Below are positions 43,872 to 53,772 of a stretch of 64,000 nt of DNA, one piece after another. Each line of letters begins with the position of its first letter. The first letter of the stretch is position 1. The notes under the pieces are model-generated. The model worked only from the letters and a program-made list of their open reading frames with translations, did not search any database and had not been told where the DNA came from. This DNA comes from Ornithinibacillus xuwenensis (GTDB lineage Bacteria > Bacillota > Bacilli > Bacillales > Amphibacillaceae): positions 54,624-118,623 of the forward strand of contig NZ_JBDIML010000007.1 of the NCBI RefSeq assembly GCF_039614845.1. Direction: 5' to 3'. The position numbers were made by a program, and so were the translations under genes.

Positions 43872-46525
43872 TGTCCGATAAATGTTGTAGTTCAGAAAAA
43901 CTCAAAACTGAAGATACTCAAGCTTGTTGTAATAGTCATTCTGAAGAATTAAAGTCGGGGAAGGACAACAAAATTGAAAGTAGCTGCTGCAAGCAGCAAT
44001 CCTTTCAGGAAATACCCTTAACTACTGAGAAATCATCTTGCTGTAATTCAGAAGATACAAAAGATGATTGTTGTAGTCCTCATGCATCGGATCCAGTACT
44101 TGAGGAAAATTCTACGTGTTGCAGTAGCTCCAGTGACGAGCGTAATCAAGGAAATCCAAGCTGTTGTGCTAGTCATGAAGACGAAGCTGTAAACCAACCC
44201 GATACTTCTATTCAAGGTGCAGCAAATGAATACCGTGTATTTGGCATGGATTGCCCTTCTTGTGCATTAACAATCGAAAAAGGCTTACGTGGTTTAAGTG
44301 GAATTCATGACGCTACGGTAAATTACAACACTGGAAAATTGCAGGTTGTTGGTTATGATAATTCTTCACTTGTAGAAGTAGAAGAGACCGTACAAAAGTT
44401 AGGTTTTACTGCTGAACCAATAAACCAAAATAAAAATATGAGAGCATACCATGTGGAGGGCATGGACTGTGGGAGTTGTGCTAAAAGTATTGAAAATCAT
44501 TTAAATACAATTCCCGCAGTGAAAAGTGTAAGTGTTAATTTTTCAACCGGAAAAATGAAACTCGATCACGAAAATAGTGTTGAAGAAATCTTGTCAGAAG
44601 TCTCGAAAATTGGTTACAAGGCTTCCTTAATCGAAAACAATAATAACCTAAAAAATGAAACGAGACATTCTGGTGAATTCAAATCCATTATATTGTCGGG
44701 GATATTAATTGCGCTTGGTTTTGTTGGAGCGTATACCGCTTTGTCACCAGTTTTTTCAACGATGCTATATGCTCTCGCTATTGTTATCAGTGGCCACAAG
44801 CCTGCAAGAAGTGCTTATTATGCTATAAAAAGTCGATCACTGGATATGAATGTGCTCATGTCTGCCGCCGCAATTGGAGCAGCATTAATAGGAGAATGGT
44901 TTGAAGGTGCAACCGTTGTTTGGTTATTTGCACTAGGAACAACACTGCAGAACAAGTCTATTGAACAAACTAGGAAATCTATTCGGAATCTAATGGACCT
45001 CGCACCATCAGAAGCATGGATTAAAGCTGGTTCGGAGCTTATTAAGAAGCCAGTAGATGATGTGTTAGTTGGGGAGATTGTTGTTATTAAACCTGGCGAT
45101 AGAATTCCATTAGATGGAGAAGTTATTCTAGGAGAAACAAGTGTAAATCAAGCGCCTATTACCGGTGAATCCATACCTGTCGACAAATTTACCGGAGATT
45201 CTGTATACGCTGGCACCATCAATGAGAGTGGGTCTATTGAAATTAAAGTAACCAAGCTGGTCGAGGATACCACTATTTCTAAGATTATTCATTTAGTTGA
45301 AGAAGCACAGGAGCAAAAAGCGCCAACACAGGCATTCATCGATAAGTTCGCTAGCATTTATACACCTATCGTATTTGCATTAGCATTAGCCATGATTGTG
45401 TTGCCACCTTTGTTTGGTATGGGTAGTTGGGGAGAATGGGTGTATAAAGGACTTGAGTTATTAGTAGTCGCATGTCCTTGCGCCTTGGTCATATCCACTC
45501 CTGTTGCAATTGTTTCGGCAATCGGTAATGCAGCCAAGAATGGTGTCTTAATCAAAGGTGGTACATTCCTTGAGAAAGCAGGTGCAATAAGCGCAATTGC
45601 CTTTGATAAAACAGGAACACTAACAGAAGGAAAGCCGAAAGTCTCAGACATCAAGGCATTAGCCACATCCGAAGAAGAATTACTCTCAATCGCCTTAACG
45701 TTAGAGGATTACTCGACACACCCGATAGCAAAAACAATTGCTTCCTATGCAAAAGAAAAGGGATTTCAACCTAAAAATGGTGAGTTATATAAGAGTATAG
45801 TTGGTAAGGGAGTTCAAGCAACCATTAATGGCGAGATTTATTATGCCGGCAATGTTAAGCTGTTTGAAGAACTAAATGTACCATTGAACACTACTCTGCG
45901 TTACTTACCTGAAATTCAAAGCAAAGGTCAAAGTGTAGTTATCATTGGTACGGCTACAGAAATATTGGGGATAATCTCTGTTGCGGATACAATCCGTAAA
46001 ACTACTGTCAAGGCATTAAAGGGATTACAAAAGGTCGGAATTAAACAAGTAGTCATGTTAACCGGTGACAATGAAGGAACAGCAAAAATGATTTCAAACC
46101 AAGCCAGTGTAAATCGTTATTTTGCTGAATTAATGCCTGAGGATAAAGTGAATGCGATTAAACAATTACAAAAAGAAGGCTATCATGTAGCGATGGTAGG
46201 TGACGGGATTAACGATGCTCCTGCGTTAGCTACCTCCGATTTAGGAATTGCTATGGGTGGAGCAGGAACCGATACTGCAATGGAAACGGCCGATATTGTA
46301 TTAATGGCTGATAATCTTGAAAAGCTGCCACACACGATAAAATTAAGCAGAAAAGCGCTAGCGATTATTAAGCAAAACATTTGGTTCTCTTTAATTGTAA
46401 AATTAATTGCATTAGTGCTTATCTTCCCTGGCATGCTCACCCTTTGGCTAGCGGTATTGAGCGACACTGGCGCCGCGGTAATTGTAATATTAAATGCGCT
46501 CCGTCTATTGAAAACCCAGGAATAA
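43871..46525 (+). CDS. Heavy-metal P1B-ATPase with Cys-rich N-terminus
   Basis: 884 residues. Residues 1-100 carry seven CC pairs (5, 19, 39, 57, 67, 83, 98) in a Ser/Asp/Glu-rich chain; then two HMA domains with MDCPSC (128-131) and MDCGSC (200-203); then the P1B core with the CPC helix (VVACPCALVIS), DKTGTLTEG phosphorylation site and GDGINDAPAL. Long for a CadA/ZntA-type exporter because of the extra N-terminus. It should pump Cd, Pb or Zn out. Symbol cadA is not given because substrate is inferred. Confidence 0.9.
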   Translation: MSDKCCSSEKLKTEDTQACCNSHSEELKSGKDNKIESSCCKQQSFQEIPLTTEKSSCCNSEDTKDDCCSPHASDPVLEENSTCCSSSSDERNQGNPSCCASHEDEAVNQPDTSIQGAANEYRVFGMDCPSCALTIEKGLRGLSGIHDATVNYNTGKLQVVGYDNSSLVEVEETVQKLGFTAEPINQNKNMRAYHVEGMDCGSCAKSIENHLNTIPAVKSVSVNFSTGKMKLDHENSVEEILSEVSKIGYKASLIENNNNLKNETRHSGEFKSIILSGILIALGFVGAYTALSPVFSTMLYALAIVISGHKPARSAYYAIKSRSLDMNVLMSAAAIGAALIGEWFEGATVVWLFALGTTLQNKSIEQTRKSIRNLMDLAPSEAWIKAGSELIKKPVDDVLVGEIVVIKPGDRIPLDGEVILGETSVNQAPITGESIPVDKFTGDSVYAGTINESGSIEIKVTKLVEDTTISKIIHLVEEAQEQKAPTQAFIDKFASIYTPIVFALALAMIVLPPLFGMGSWGEWVYKGLELLVVACPCALVISTPVAIVSAIGNAAKNGVLIKGGTFLEKAGAISAIAFDKTGTLTEGKPKVSDIKALATSEEELLSIALTLEDYSTHPIAKTIASYAKEKGFQPKNGELYKSIVGKGVQATINGEIYYAGNVKLFEELNVPLNTTLRYLPEIQSKGQSVVIIGTATEILGIISVADTIRKTTVKALKGLQKVGIKQVVMLTGDNEGTAKMISNQASVNRYFAELMPEDKVNAIKQLQKEGYHVAMVGDGINDAPALATSDLGIAMGGAGTDTAMETADIVLMADNLEKLPHTIKLSRKALAIIKQNIWFSLIVKLIALVLIFPGMLTLWLAVLSDTGAAVIVILNALRLLKTQE

Positions 46526-46548
46526 CAATAAAAGAATTGCTATCAAAT

Positions 46549-46579
46549 AAGCGAAATCCATTTAAAATGGATTTCGCTT
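46549..46579 (+). terminator. Hairpin after the P-type ATPase gene
   Basis: Stem AAGCGAAATCCAT / ATGGATTTCGCTT (13 bp), with only a weak T tract. Confidence 0.65.
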
Positions 46580-46624
46580 ATTATGTTACAACTTTTTATT
46601 CTTCATGTAATTTATCGACACATT

Positions 46625-47002
46625 CTACTTAATATTTATATAGCCATTTTGGGATAAGAATTCCTCAAGCTTACCAATTATCACCGGATTAAAAGCTAAT
46701 TCCATCTTACGTACCTCTTGCTCAATTTCATCGTCTTTAATTCCAATTGCTTGTAAAAAGGCAACCAATATTCGATGATTACAATCCAATTGTTTTCCAA
46801 TTTCTAATCCTTTTTCTGTCAGCATTATTGGTCCATAGCGCTCAAAGTTAACATATCCTGCTTTTCTTAACTTCACTACCATCTTAGAGGTTGAGGAAGC
46901 ATATACATTTAATGAATTAGCTACCTCTGAAATGGTAGCATATTCTTTTCTATTTTCTTGTTTATATATTTCAAAAAGATATTTGTACCTTTTATTAGAC
47001 AC
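46625..47002 (-). CDS. DtxR/MntR-family metalloregulator
   Basis: 125 residues: N-terminal winged helix (ATISEVANSLNVYASSTSKMVVKLRKAGYV) and a dimerisation domain with LTEKGLEIGKQL. Shorter than the ~142-residue B. subtilis MntR and without an SH3 domain. GTG start at 47002 with AAGGTG upstream. Position next to two Mn/Zn-type importers suggests it regulates them. Confidence 0.8.
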   Translation of the reverse strand: MSNKRYKYLFEIYKQENRKEYATISEVANSLNVYASSTSKMVVKLRKAGYVNFERYGPIMLTEKGLEIGKQLDCNHRILVAFLQAIGIKDDEIEQEVRKMELAFNPVIIGKLEEFLSQNGYINIK

Positions 47003-47230
47003 CCATTTTCACCTTCCTGCTTCTTAATCGCTTCATTACTTTCAAACAGAACGTATCCATCTTTACCCAAAAAAATAATTAATACTACCTGAATCGGACA
47101 ATATTGGAATCTTTACCATTTAGGTTTAATAAATTAATAGAGCAAAGCATTTACTATGGATTGGTCAAGCTATGAATTTGTTTTAAGGTTTGTAATAACG
47201 GATAGTATGAAAGTTTATTGGAGGACTCTA

Positions 47231-47956
47231 ATGTTTTTACTGCCTATTATTTTGTCATCACTTTGTACAAGTCTTGGTGCTTTACCAGTCTTGTTGATTA
47301 AAAACATCTCCCACAGAGGAAAGGATATATTATTAGCCTATACAGCTGGAATCATGGTCGCTGCAGCCGCTTACGGTTTAATACCAGCTGCTATAAAACT
47401 ATCCAGCTTACCCATTATGGTAATTGGGATTTTAATTGGTACGTTGACCTTGACCTTGTTAGAAAGCCTAATTCCACATATCGACTTAGATCATTCACGC
47501 CGTTCAACAGACCACTCCGGCGTAATAGTCTTGTTCTTAATTGCCATGTCTTTACATAATTTACCTGAAGGATTATCCGTTGGGATAACTAATGTAACGG
47601 ATAATCAAAACATTGGGACACTCGTGTCATTTGCAATTGGCTTACAAAATGTACCAGACGGATTCTTAGTAGCGCTTTTTTTAATTACGCAAAATGTAGG
47701 ACGAATAAAAGCAATTCTGATTGCTAGTGTAACGGGAATAATAGAAATGTGTGCTGGCTTCATAGGCGTCTACTTTGGAGGAACCTTTGAATATATCGTG
47801 CCTTATGGTCTAGCATTTGCGGCAGGTTCATTACTCTTCGTTGTCTATAAAGAATTGATTCCAGAAAGTCATGGTGACGGAAATGAGCGAGCAGCAACTT
47901 TGGCATTCATTTTTGGATTCGTTACGATGGTGTTATTGACAGAGTGGTTTCGATAA
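47231..47956 (+). CDS. ZIP family metal transporter (second copy)
   Basis: 241 residues with the helix IV/V motifs LHNLPEGLSVG and QNVPDGFLVA and the His/Asp loop IPHIDLDHSRR. GGAGGACTCTA before ATG 47231 decides the start; the frame upstream (to 47156) lacks a ribosome site. Helix V has QNVPDG in place of QNxPEG, so metal preference may differ from the copy at 42522. Divergent from the DtxR-type gene. Confidence 0.85.
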   Translation: MFLLPIILSSLCTSLGALPVLLIKNISHRGKDILLAYTAGIMVAAAAYGLIPAAIKLSSLPIMVIGILIGTLTLTLLESLIPHIDLDHSRRSTDHSGVIVLFLIAMSLHNLPEGLSVGITNVTDNQNIGTLVSFAIGLQNVPDGFLVALFLITQNVGRIKAILIASVTGIIEMCAGFIGVYFGGTFEYIVPYGLAFAAGSLLFVVYKELIPESHGDGNERAATLAFIFGFVTMVLLTEWFR

Positions 47957-47992
47957 ATTCGATAACATATGCTTTCTGTAATACAGTAACCT

Positions 47993-48023
47993 AAAAAAAA
48001 CCAGACACCTGTAAGAGGTGTCT
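47993..48023 (-). terminator. Terminator of the Mn ABC operon
   Basis: Stem AGACACCT (48003-48010) / AGGTGTCT (48016-48023); the A run 47993-48000 gives the minus-strand U run. Confidence 0.8.
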
Positions 48024-48054
48024 AGTTCGTTAGAATTTTTTTCATAAAAGATTG

Positions 48055-48993
48055 TTAGTTAGACAAGCCTTCTATTATTGTATCAATATTCCATTTCATC
48101 ATATCGATATAGGTGTCCCCATCTTCACCAGGCGCTCCTAATGAATCGGTAAATACTTTACCCATAATTGGAACATCGGTTTCTGCAGATACAGCTTCCA
48201 TACTTCGGGGATCAATACTTGTTTCAAGGAACAATCCTTTTATGGCCTTTTCCTTAATAATATCTACTATTCTAGTTATTTGGTCTGGTGTACCTTGGTT
48301 CTCTTGGTTTATCTCCCAGATGTATTCTGCATGGAATCCATATGCTTTACTGAAGTATTTAAAGGCACCTTCACTTGTAACAAGGACCCGTTCTTCCTCT
48401 GGGATTTCATTGAATTGCTCCACAGCACCTTGGTGAAGCGCTTCTAATTTCTCCGTATACTCCTCAGCATTTTGTTTATAAATATCAGCATTATCGGGGT
48501 CAACTTCAATTAATCCATCCCGTGCATTTTCTGCATATTTAATGCCATTTGTAACATCTAACCAGGCATGTGGGTCTTCTTCTCCCTCGTTACCCTCGGA
48601 AGTTAAGTACATCGGTTCAACATCCTCACTCATTAAGAAAACCGGCGCATCATCACCGTCTTTTTCAGCAGTTTCCAAGAGTCTATCAAACCACGAATTC
48701 CCCGCCTCTAAATTCAAGCCATTATAAAAGATAGCATCAGCATCTGTTGCTTTTTGTACGTCTTCTGGTAATGGGTCATATTCATGTGGGTTCGATCCAA
48801 TTGGTGCTAAACTATGAATCTCTACTAAATCACCACCAACATTTTTTACAATGTCATACACAATGGAGTATGTCGTAACTACTTGAACTTTATCTTCTCC
48901 ATTTGCACTACTTGATGCATCCTCATCACTACATGCGGTTAATAATAAAGCAATTAGGGTAGTCATTATGAACATGACATGCTTCTTAAACAT
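48055..48993 (-). CDS. mntA: Manganese/zinc ABC transporter, substrate-binding lipoprotein
   Basis: 312 residues of the cluster A-I (TroA/PsaA) type. Lipobox LLTAC; metal ligands HE in GSNPHEYDP, H in DPHAWLD, E in VTSEGAF and D in ETSIDPRS. The His-His-Glu-Asp set is that of Mn-binding PsaA/MntC; Zn-type ZnuA has a third His and a His-rich loop, both absent. GAGGAGGAGAATAG before ATG 48993. Third gene of the operon. Confidence 0.88.
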   Translation of the reverse strand: MFKKHVMFIMTTLIALLLTACSDEDASSSANGEDKVQVVTTYSIVYDIVKNVGGDLVEIHSLAPIGSNPHEYDPLPEDVQKATDADAIFYNGLNLEAGNSWFDRLLETAEKDGDDAPVFLMSEDVEPMYLTSEGNEGEEDPHAWLDVTNGIKYAENARDGLIEVDPDNADIYKQNAEEYTEKLEALHQGAVEQFNEIPEEERVLVTSEGAFKYFSKAYGFHAEYIWEINQENQGTPDQITRIVDIIKEKAIKGLFLETSIDPRSMEAVSAETDVPIMGKVFTDSLGAPGEDGDTYIDMMKWNIDTIIEGLSN

Positions 48994-49016
48994 TCTATTC
49001 TCCTCCTCATTTCTTA

Positions 49017-49874
49017 TTAGGCTAGTGATGCCCTTTTCTTTTTTGCTTTTAATGTTTTCCAAATTAATCCATGCTTTGGTGATAACAAGAATACAAGAAT
49101 GAAAATGGCAGTAGCTGCTAAAACAATCGTAGCACCAGATGCAAGATTATAAGTAAAGCTAAAATATAGCCCAACGATTGATGAAATTACGCCAATTCCA
49201 GCTGCTAGAAAAATCATAATCCATAATCTTTCTGTTAATAGATAGGCAGCTGCAGCAGGGGTAATTAACATGGCAACTACTAAAACAATTCCAACAGTTT
49301 GCAGGGAAGCAACCGTAACCATAGTCAATAATGTCATTAAGAAATAGTGAATTAATCGAACGGGTAAGCCATATGCTGCCCCCATTGTTTCATCAAAAGA
49401 CGTAACCAATAATTCTTTGTAAAACAGATAAACAGCAAGTATTACAAATATCCCAATTCCTAAGGTAATCCACATATCCGATGACCTTACCGCTAACACA
49501 TTCCCAAACAAGATATGGTATAAATCGGTACTACTCTTTAGCATGGTAATCATGATAATCCCTGAAGCAAATGCCGCTGTAAACATAATTCCAATCGAGG
49601 TATCATGCTTTATTCGACTGTTTTGTGTCACGTAACCAATTGCTAAAGCCGTTAACACTCCTGAAAACACAGCACCAAAGAAGAAATTAATTCCTAACAT
49701 ATAAGAGATAGCTACACCTGGAAGTACTGCATGTGAAATCGCATCTCCCATTAACGCCATTCCTCTAAGTATAATGAAACAGCCAATTACACCACAGATA
49801 ATTCCTACCATAATGGATGTTAATAATGCTTTTTGTAAGAAGCCATATTGCATAACTGCTTCAAGAAATTCCAT
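49017..49874 (-). CDS. mntC: Manganese/zinc ABC transporter, permease
   Basis: 285 residues, about eight helices of the ZnuB/MntC type, with GMALMGDAISHAVLPGVAI near the N-terminus. ATG at 49874 overlaps the ATPase stop by one base (TAATG). Only one permease gene, so the channel is a homodimer. Confidence 0.88.
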   Translation of the reverse strand: MEFLEAVMQYGFLQKALLTSIMVGIICGVIGCFIILRGMALMGDAISHAVLPGVAISYMLGINFFFGAVFSGVLTALAIGYVTQNSRIKHDTSIGIMFTAAFASGIIMITMLKSSTDLYHILFGNVLAVRSSDMWITLGIGIFVILAVYLFYKELLVTSFDETMGAAYGLPVRLIHYFLMTLLTMVTVASLQTVGIVLVVAMLITPAAAAYLLTERLWIMIFLAAGIGVISSIVGLYFSFTYNLASGATIVLAATAIFILVFLLSPKHGLIWKTLKAKKKRASLA

Positions 49875-50620
49875 TACAATGACACCCCCATCTCATTCAT
49901 GAACGCAAATTGTCCTTTATACGCTCTTTCAATGATCTCCGGTTTAAATACGTCTTTAACGGGACCAAAACCAACTAACTCTTTATTTAATAAAATTAGT
50001 TGATGAAAATAATCATTTGCTTTACTTAGATCATGGTGAACGACAATTACCGTTTTCCCTTGTTGGCATAACTCTTTTAGTATGTTGACTATGGTTTCTT
50101 CACTAGATACGTCAACACCAACAAATGGTTCATCAAGAAAAAACAAATCTGCCTGCTGTGCTAATGCTCTTGCAAGAAAGACACGTTGCTGCTGTCCACC
50201 TGATAACTCTCCAATCTGTCTTTTACTAAAGTCTTGCATTCCTACACGCTCTAAGCATTGTAATGCCCAAGCTTTTTCTTGTTTCTTTGGACGTCTAAAA
50301 GGTTTCAAATGCGGATAAGTACCAAGTAAAACAGCGTCGATTACTGTAATTGGAAAATCCCAATCAATGTCATTTCGTTGCGGTACATATGCAATGTTCT
50401 TTCTAACATCTTTTATTGATTTTCCCAATACCTTTACTTCCCCTTTGTCTCTAGGAATAAGATTTAGCATTGCCTTTAAAAATGTTGATTTACCCGCACC
50501 GTTAGGACCAATGATTCCAACTAAATTACCTGCATCAACGGAAAGACTTATTCCTTTTACAGCCTCATTTCCATGATAGGAAACATGTAGGTCGTTTATA
50601 GATATTGCATGATCAACCAT
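49874..50620 (-). CDS. mntB: Manganese/zinc ABC transporter, ATP-binding protein
   Basis: 248 residues: Walker A GPNGAGKST, signature LSGGQQQRVFLARALA, Walker B LFFLDEPFVGVD, switch VVHHD. AAGGAGAGG upstream of ATG 50620 decides the start over a longer frame. First gene of the operon, under the promoter with an MntR-like box at 50733. Confidence 0.9.
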   Translation of the reverse strand: MVDHAISINDLHVSYHGNEAVKGISLSVDAGNLVGIIGPNGAGKSTFLKAMLNLIPRDKGEVKVLGKSIKDVRKNIAYVPQRNDIDWDFPITVIDAVLLGTYPHLKPFRRPKKQEKAWALQCLERVGMQDFSKRQIGELSGGQQQRVFLARALAQQADLFFLDEPFVGVDVSSEETIVNILKELCQQGKTVIVVHHDLSKANDYFHQLILLNKELVGFGPVKDVFKPEIIERAYKGQFAFMNEMGVSL

Positions 50621-50732
50621 GAGAGACCTCTCCTTTTCTAATTGATATGAACGACTTTTTACCAACACCCTAAAATGTGATGTACAACTAATTTTATTTA
50701 TTTATGCACTAATTTTTAATAACTAAAATAGT

Positions 50733-50775
50733 TTTGCCTTAGTTCAAATTATATGCGCCCATTTAAAAATGTCAA
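50733..50775 (-). promoter_or_regulatory. mnt promoter with MntR-like box
   Basis: Minus strand -35 TTGACA (50775-50770) and -10 TATAAT (50753-50748), spacing 16, both perfect. TTTGCCTTAGTTCAAA (plus-strand reading, 50733-50748) is an imperfect dyad like MntR sites and covers the transcription start. Confidence 0.65.
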
Positions 50776-51000
50776 CAGAATTATATAATTTTTTTCACTC
50801 TTACATTCAAACACTTAAAATAGATAAGCCATAATTTGGTAGTTTAATGTGGCTAGAAAGCCTTAAGGGGTAGGATTTCCATTAAAAAGTTTTTTCAAAT
50901 GCTGTATTGTAAATTTTGTGATTAACGGAAGGATATTAATTGGAGGTGCTTTATATAAATGGGGTTGTCACGTATGATTGAAGAACGTTAAGGACATAAA

Positions 51001-51034
51001 AAAACGTTCAAGCGAGACTAAAGCTTGAACGTTT
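51001..51034 (-). terminator. Terminator of the DUF4870 gene
   Basis: Perfect 12-bp stem AAACGTTCAAGC (51002-51013) / GCTTGAACGTTT (51023-51034); upstream A run reads as U on the minus strand. Confidence 0.85.
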
Positions 51035-51040
51035 CTCAAT

Positions 51041-51370
51041 TTAGTTATTAATAAACCGTATAACTAGCGGTATTCTATATTGCTCACCTTGATATGCTTT
51101 AACCGCCGCTATAATGGTTAACACAAGTGCAGCAATACCAACTATAAATAGCAATACAAAACCAATTAAAACGATCATAAGGATGCTACTTACAATACCG
51201 TAGATTGTGAATGAGATTAAAAAGTTAAAGTATTCTTTTCCGTGATAATCGACAAAATCGGAATTATCTCGTTTCAGCAGCCAAATTAAGAGTGGCCCCA
51301 AGATTGGGAACGGTAAACTTAATAAATATAATAGCATTGAAAATAAGCGATCGTCCTCTGTAGTTGCCAT
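51041..51370 (-). CDS. DUF4870 membrane protein
   Basis: 109 residues: an N-terminal MLLYLLSLPFPILGPLLIWLLKR segment, a conserved YHGKEYFNF region and two further helices ending with a basic tail. This is the DUF4870 pattern; function unknown. AAGGAGGGAATAAA before ATG. Stand-alone gene. Confidence 0.85.
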   Translation of the reverse strand: MATTEDDRLFSMLLYLLSLPFPILGPLLIWLLKRDNSDFVDYHGKEYFNFLISFTIYGIVSSILMIVLIGFVLLFIVGIAALVLTIIAAVKAYQGEQYRIPLVIRFINN

Positions 51371-51656
51371 TTTATTCCCTCCTTAATAGATCTCCTATTT
51401 ATTGTAACTTTAATCTACATCGCCGTCTACATCCCGCCAAACATTTTACTGAATTTTCTTTACAATTAAATAATCAAATTGATTTACATGCTATATTACC
51501 TATACCCTTTATCTAATTAAATTATTCCAGCAATCCGATAATAGACCCGCAGGTTAAAAGATTATACAGGAACAGAGAATTTATTCATTCGTTAAAGGGA
51601 TTTCGTACTTTACTCTCGAATACTATTAGTAAGCTATTTCAAGGGGGGAAACCAAT

Positions 51657-53684
51657 TTGATTACAATAAAGAAGGACAATATTGTAGAAGATTATCACGG
51701 AACACAAGTTAGCGATCCGTATCGGTGGCTGGAGGATCCAAATTCCGAGCTATCTACCCAGTGGAGCAACTGGATGACAAAACGCTCTCATACATATTTC
51801 TCTAAAACGACTTCACGTGACGCAGATAGAAAACGGCTAGAGGAGCTATGGAACTATCCGAAATATTTCGTTCCAAAGAAAGTGAAAGACCAGCTATACT
51901 TCCAGAAAAATGATGGGTTACAAAATCAGGCAACATTATATCGAAACGATTCTGATGGTGAAACGGTCATATTAGACCCGAATACATTAAGTGATGATGG
52001 AACTGTAGCCATGACGAATTACTCCTTTAGTAAAGACGGTCAATATCTTGCCTATGCAACTTCAACACATGGTAGCGACTGGCAAGAGATTCGTGTCCGT
52101 AATCTCATGACTGGTGAAGATCTCAACGATCATATTCAATATGTTAAATTCACAAGTATTACATGGTCACCAGATCATTCTGGATTTTTCTATAGTCGTT
52201 TCCCTGAACCAGGTAGTGTCGCGGAGGAGGACGAAAGCAACTTTCATAAAGTTTATTTCCATCAAATTGGAACTGGACAAGAAGAGGACCAACTCATTCA
52301 CGAACAGCCAGAGGATAAAGAATTAATGTTTTCATCCTTTGTAAGTGATGACGACAAGTACCTTTGTCTCTATGTATATTTAGGAACGGCAACAGAAAAT
52401 CGTGTTTATTTAAAGCCGATTGATTCAGATGAGAAGTTTACTCGTATTCTCGATAAGGCGGATGCTGAGTATCTATATATTACAAATAAAGATAACATCT
52501 TTTATTTTAAAACCGATTTCAATACACCTAATGGGAAAATCATCTCACTAGACCTTCATAATCCTGAGCCTTCAAATTGGCAGGAAGTCATTCCAGAACA
52601 AAAAGATGTCATGGATTATGTCCTTTTTTTGAACGACCAGTTGGTTATCGCCCTGCTTCATGATGCACATCACCAATTACATGTCTATCAACTTAACGGA
52701 AATTACTCCCATCAGATAGAATTACCGTTACTTGGTTCCATCACAGATATAACTCGCTCAAAAGAAGACAATGAAATGTATTTCGGAATTACTTCCTTCT
52801 TAAGTCCAACGGTGGTTTACCAATATAAAATGGATCAAAAGGAACTACAGGTTTTTGCTGAATCAGAATTACCATTTGATACATCTGCTTACGTTACGAA
52901 TCAAGTATTCTATACATCCAAAGATGGAACTCGAGTTCCTATGTTTGTAACTCATCGTAATGACCTTAATTTAGATGGCGAAAATCCAGTGATTCTATAT
53001 GGCTACGGCGGATTTAATGTTAATATGACGCCTTCTTTTAATCCAGCAATCCTTCGATGGATAGAAAAAGGTGGTATTTATGCAGTGGCCGTTCTTCGTG
53101 GCGGTACCGAATACGGGGAAGAGTGGCATCGTGCAGGGATGTTAGAAAATAAGCAAAATGTATTTGACGATTTCATCTCTGCTGGTGAATGGTTAATTAG
53201 TCAAAATTATACCCGTAAAGAAAAATTATCGATTATGGGTGGCTCTAATGGTGGATTATTAGTAGCAGCTTGTATGGTGCAACGACCAGATTTATTTGGT
53301 GCAGTTATCTGTCGGGTCCCCGTAATCGATATGTTGCGTTATCATAAATTCACCATTGGTCGTTACTGGATTCCTGAATATGGCAGTGCCGATAATCCGA
53401 AACATTTTCCATTCTTGTACGCTTATTCTCCACTTCATAATGTACAAGAGGGTGTGAAATACCCACCAGTTCTTATTGCAACAGCAGAAAGCGATGATCG
53501 TGTTGTACCAGCACATGCGAAGAAATTTGCTGCTACCTTAATGGAAAAAGCTGATACCGAATCAACGATTATTTTAAGACTGGAAGCAAAAGCAGGTCAC
53601 GGCTTAGGAAAACCTACATCGAAGTTAATTGAAGAATGGGTTGATTTTTATGCATTCTTGGATATGGAACTAAACGAAAAATAA
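51657..53684 (+). CDS. Prolyl oligopeptidase (S9A)
   Basis: 675 residues. N-terminal propeller domain opens with YHGTQVSDPYRWLEDPNS; the alpha/beta-hydrolase domain holds the catalytic Ser in MGGSNGGLL, Asp in ATAESDDRVVPAHA and His in KAGHGLGKPT. Cleaves after Pro in short peptides; no signal peptide, so cytoplasmic. TTG start with AAGGGGGGAAACCAA. Ends in a terminator derived from an IS-like hairpin. Confidence 0.93.
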   Translation: MITIKKDNIVEDYHGTQVSDPYRWLEDPNSELSTQWSNWMTKRSHTYFSKTTSRDADRKRLEELWNYPKYFVPKKVKDQLYFQKNDGLQNQATLYRNDSDGETVILDPNTLSDDGTVAMTNYSFSKDGQYLAYATSTHGSDWQEIRVRNLMTGEDLNDHIQYVKFTSITWSPDHSGFFYSRFPEPGSVAEEDESNFHKVYFHQIGTGQEEDQLIHEQPEDKELMFSSFVSDDDKYLCLYVYLGTATENRVYLKPIDSDEKFTRILDKADAEYLYITNKDNIFYFKTDFNTPNGKIISLDLHNPEPSNWQEVIPEQKDVMDYVLFLNDQLVIALLHDAHHQLHVYQLNGNYSHQIELPLLGSITDITRSKEDNEMYFGITSFLSPTVVYQYKMDQKELQVFAESELPFDTSAYVTNQVFYTSKDGTRVPMFVTHRNDLNLDGENPVILYGYGGFNVNMTPSFNPAILRWIEKGGIYAVAVLRGGTEYGEEWHRAGMLENKQNVFDDFISAGEWLISQNYTRKEKLSIMGGSNGGLLVAACMVQRPDLFGAVICRVPVIDMLRYHKFTIGRYWIPEYGSADNPKHFPFLYAYSPLHNVQEGVKYPPVLIATAESDDRVVPAHAKKFAATLMEKADTESTIILRLEAKAGHGLGKPTSKLIEEWVDFYAFLDMELNEK

Positions 53685-53765
53685 AAAGAGTGTCCAGGTA
53701 CCTACCCCCCAAAGTTAGAGTAGAATACTAACTTTTAGGGGTAGATACCCATTTGGACACTCTTT
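53685..53765. terminator. Long inverted repeat: bidirectional terminator similar to an IS end
   Basis: Outer arms AAAGAGTGTCCA (53685-53696) / TGGACACTCTTT (53754-53765); inner arms CTACCCC / GGGGTAG and AAAGTTAG / CTAACTTT. Inner part 53697-53740 closely matches the IS end at 63875-63919, so this is probably an IS-derived element. Confidence 0.8.
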
Positions 53766-53772
53766 CTTATTA

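Noticed and set aside
47003..47230. Possible DtxR site (TTTAGGTTTAATAAA) before the second ZIP gene
   Set aside because: Not a clear dyad and unlike the mnt box; left unassigned.
50959..50991. Ten-codon frame (MGLSRMIEER) behind a good GGAGGTG
   Set aside because: Too short to support; no promoter seen. May be the trace of a lost gene in the 50776-51000 gap, which otherwise holds nothing I recognise.
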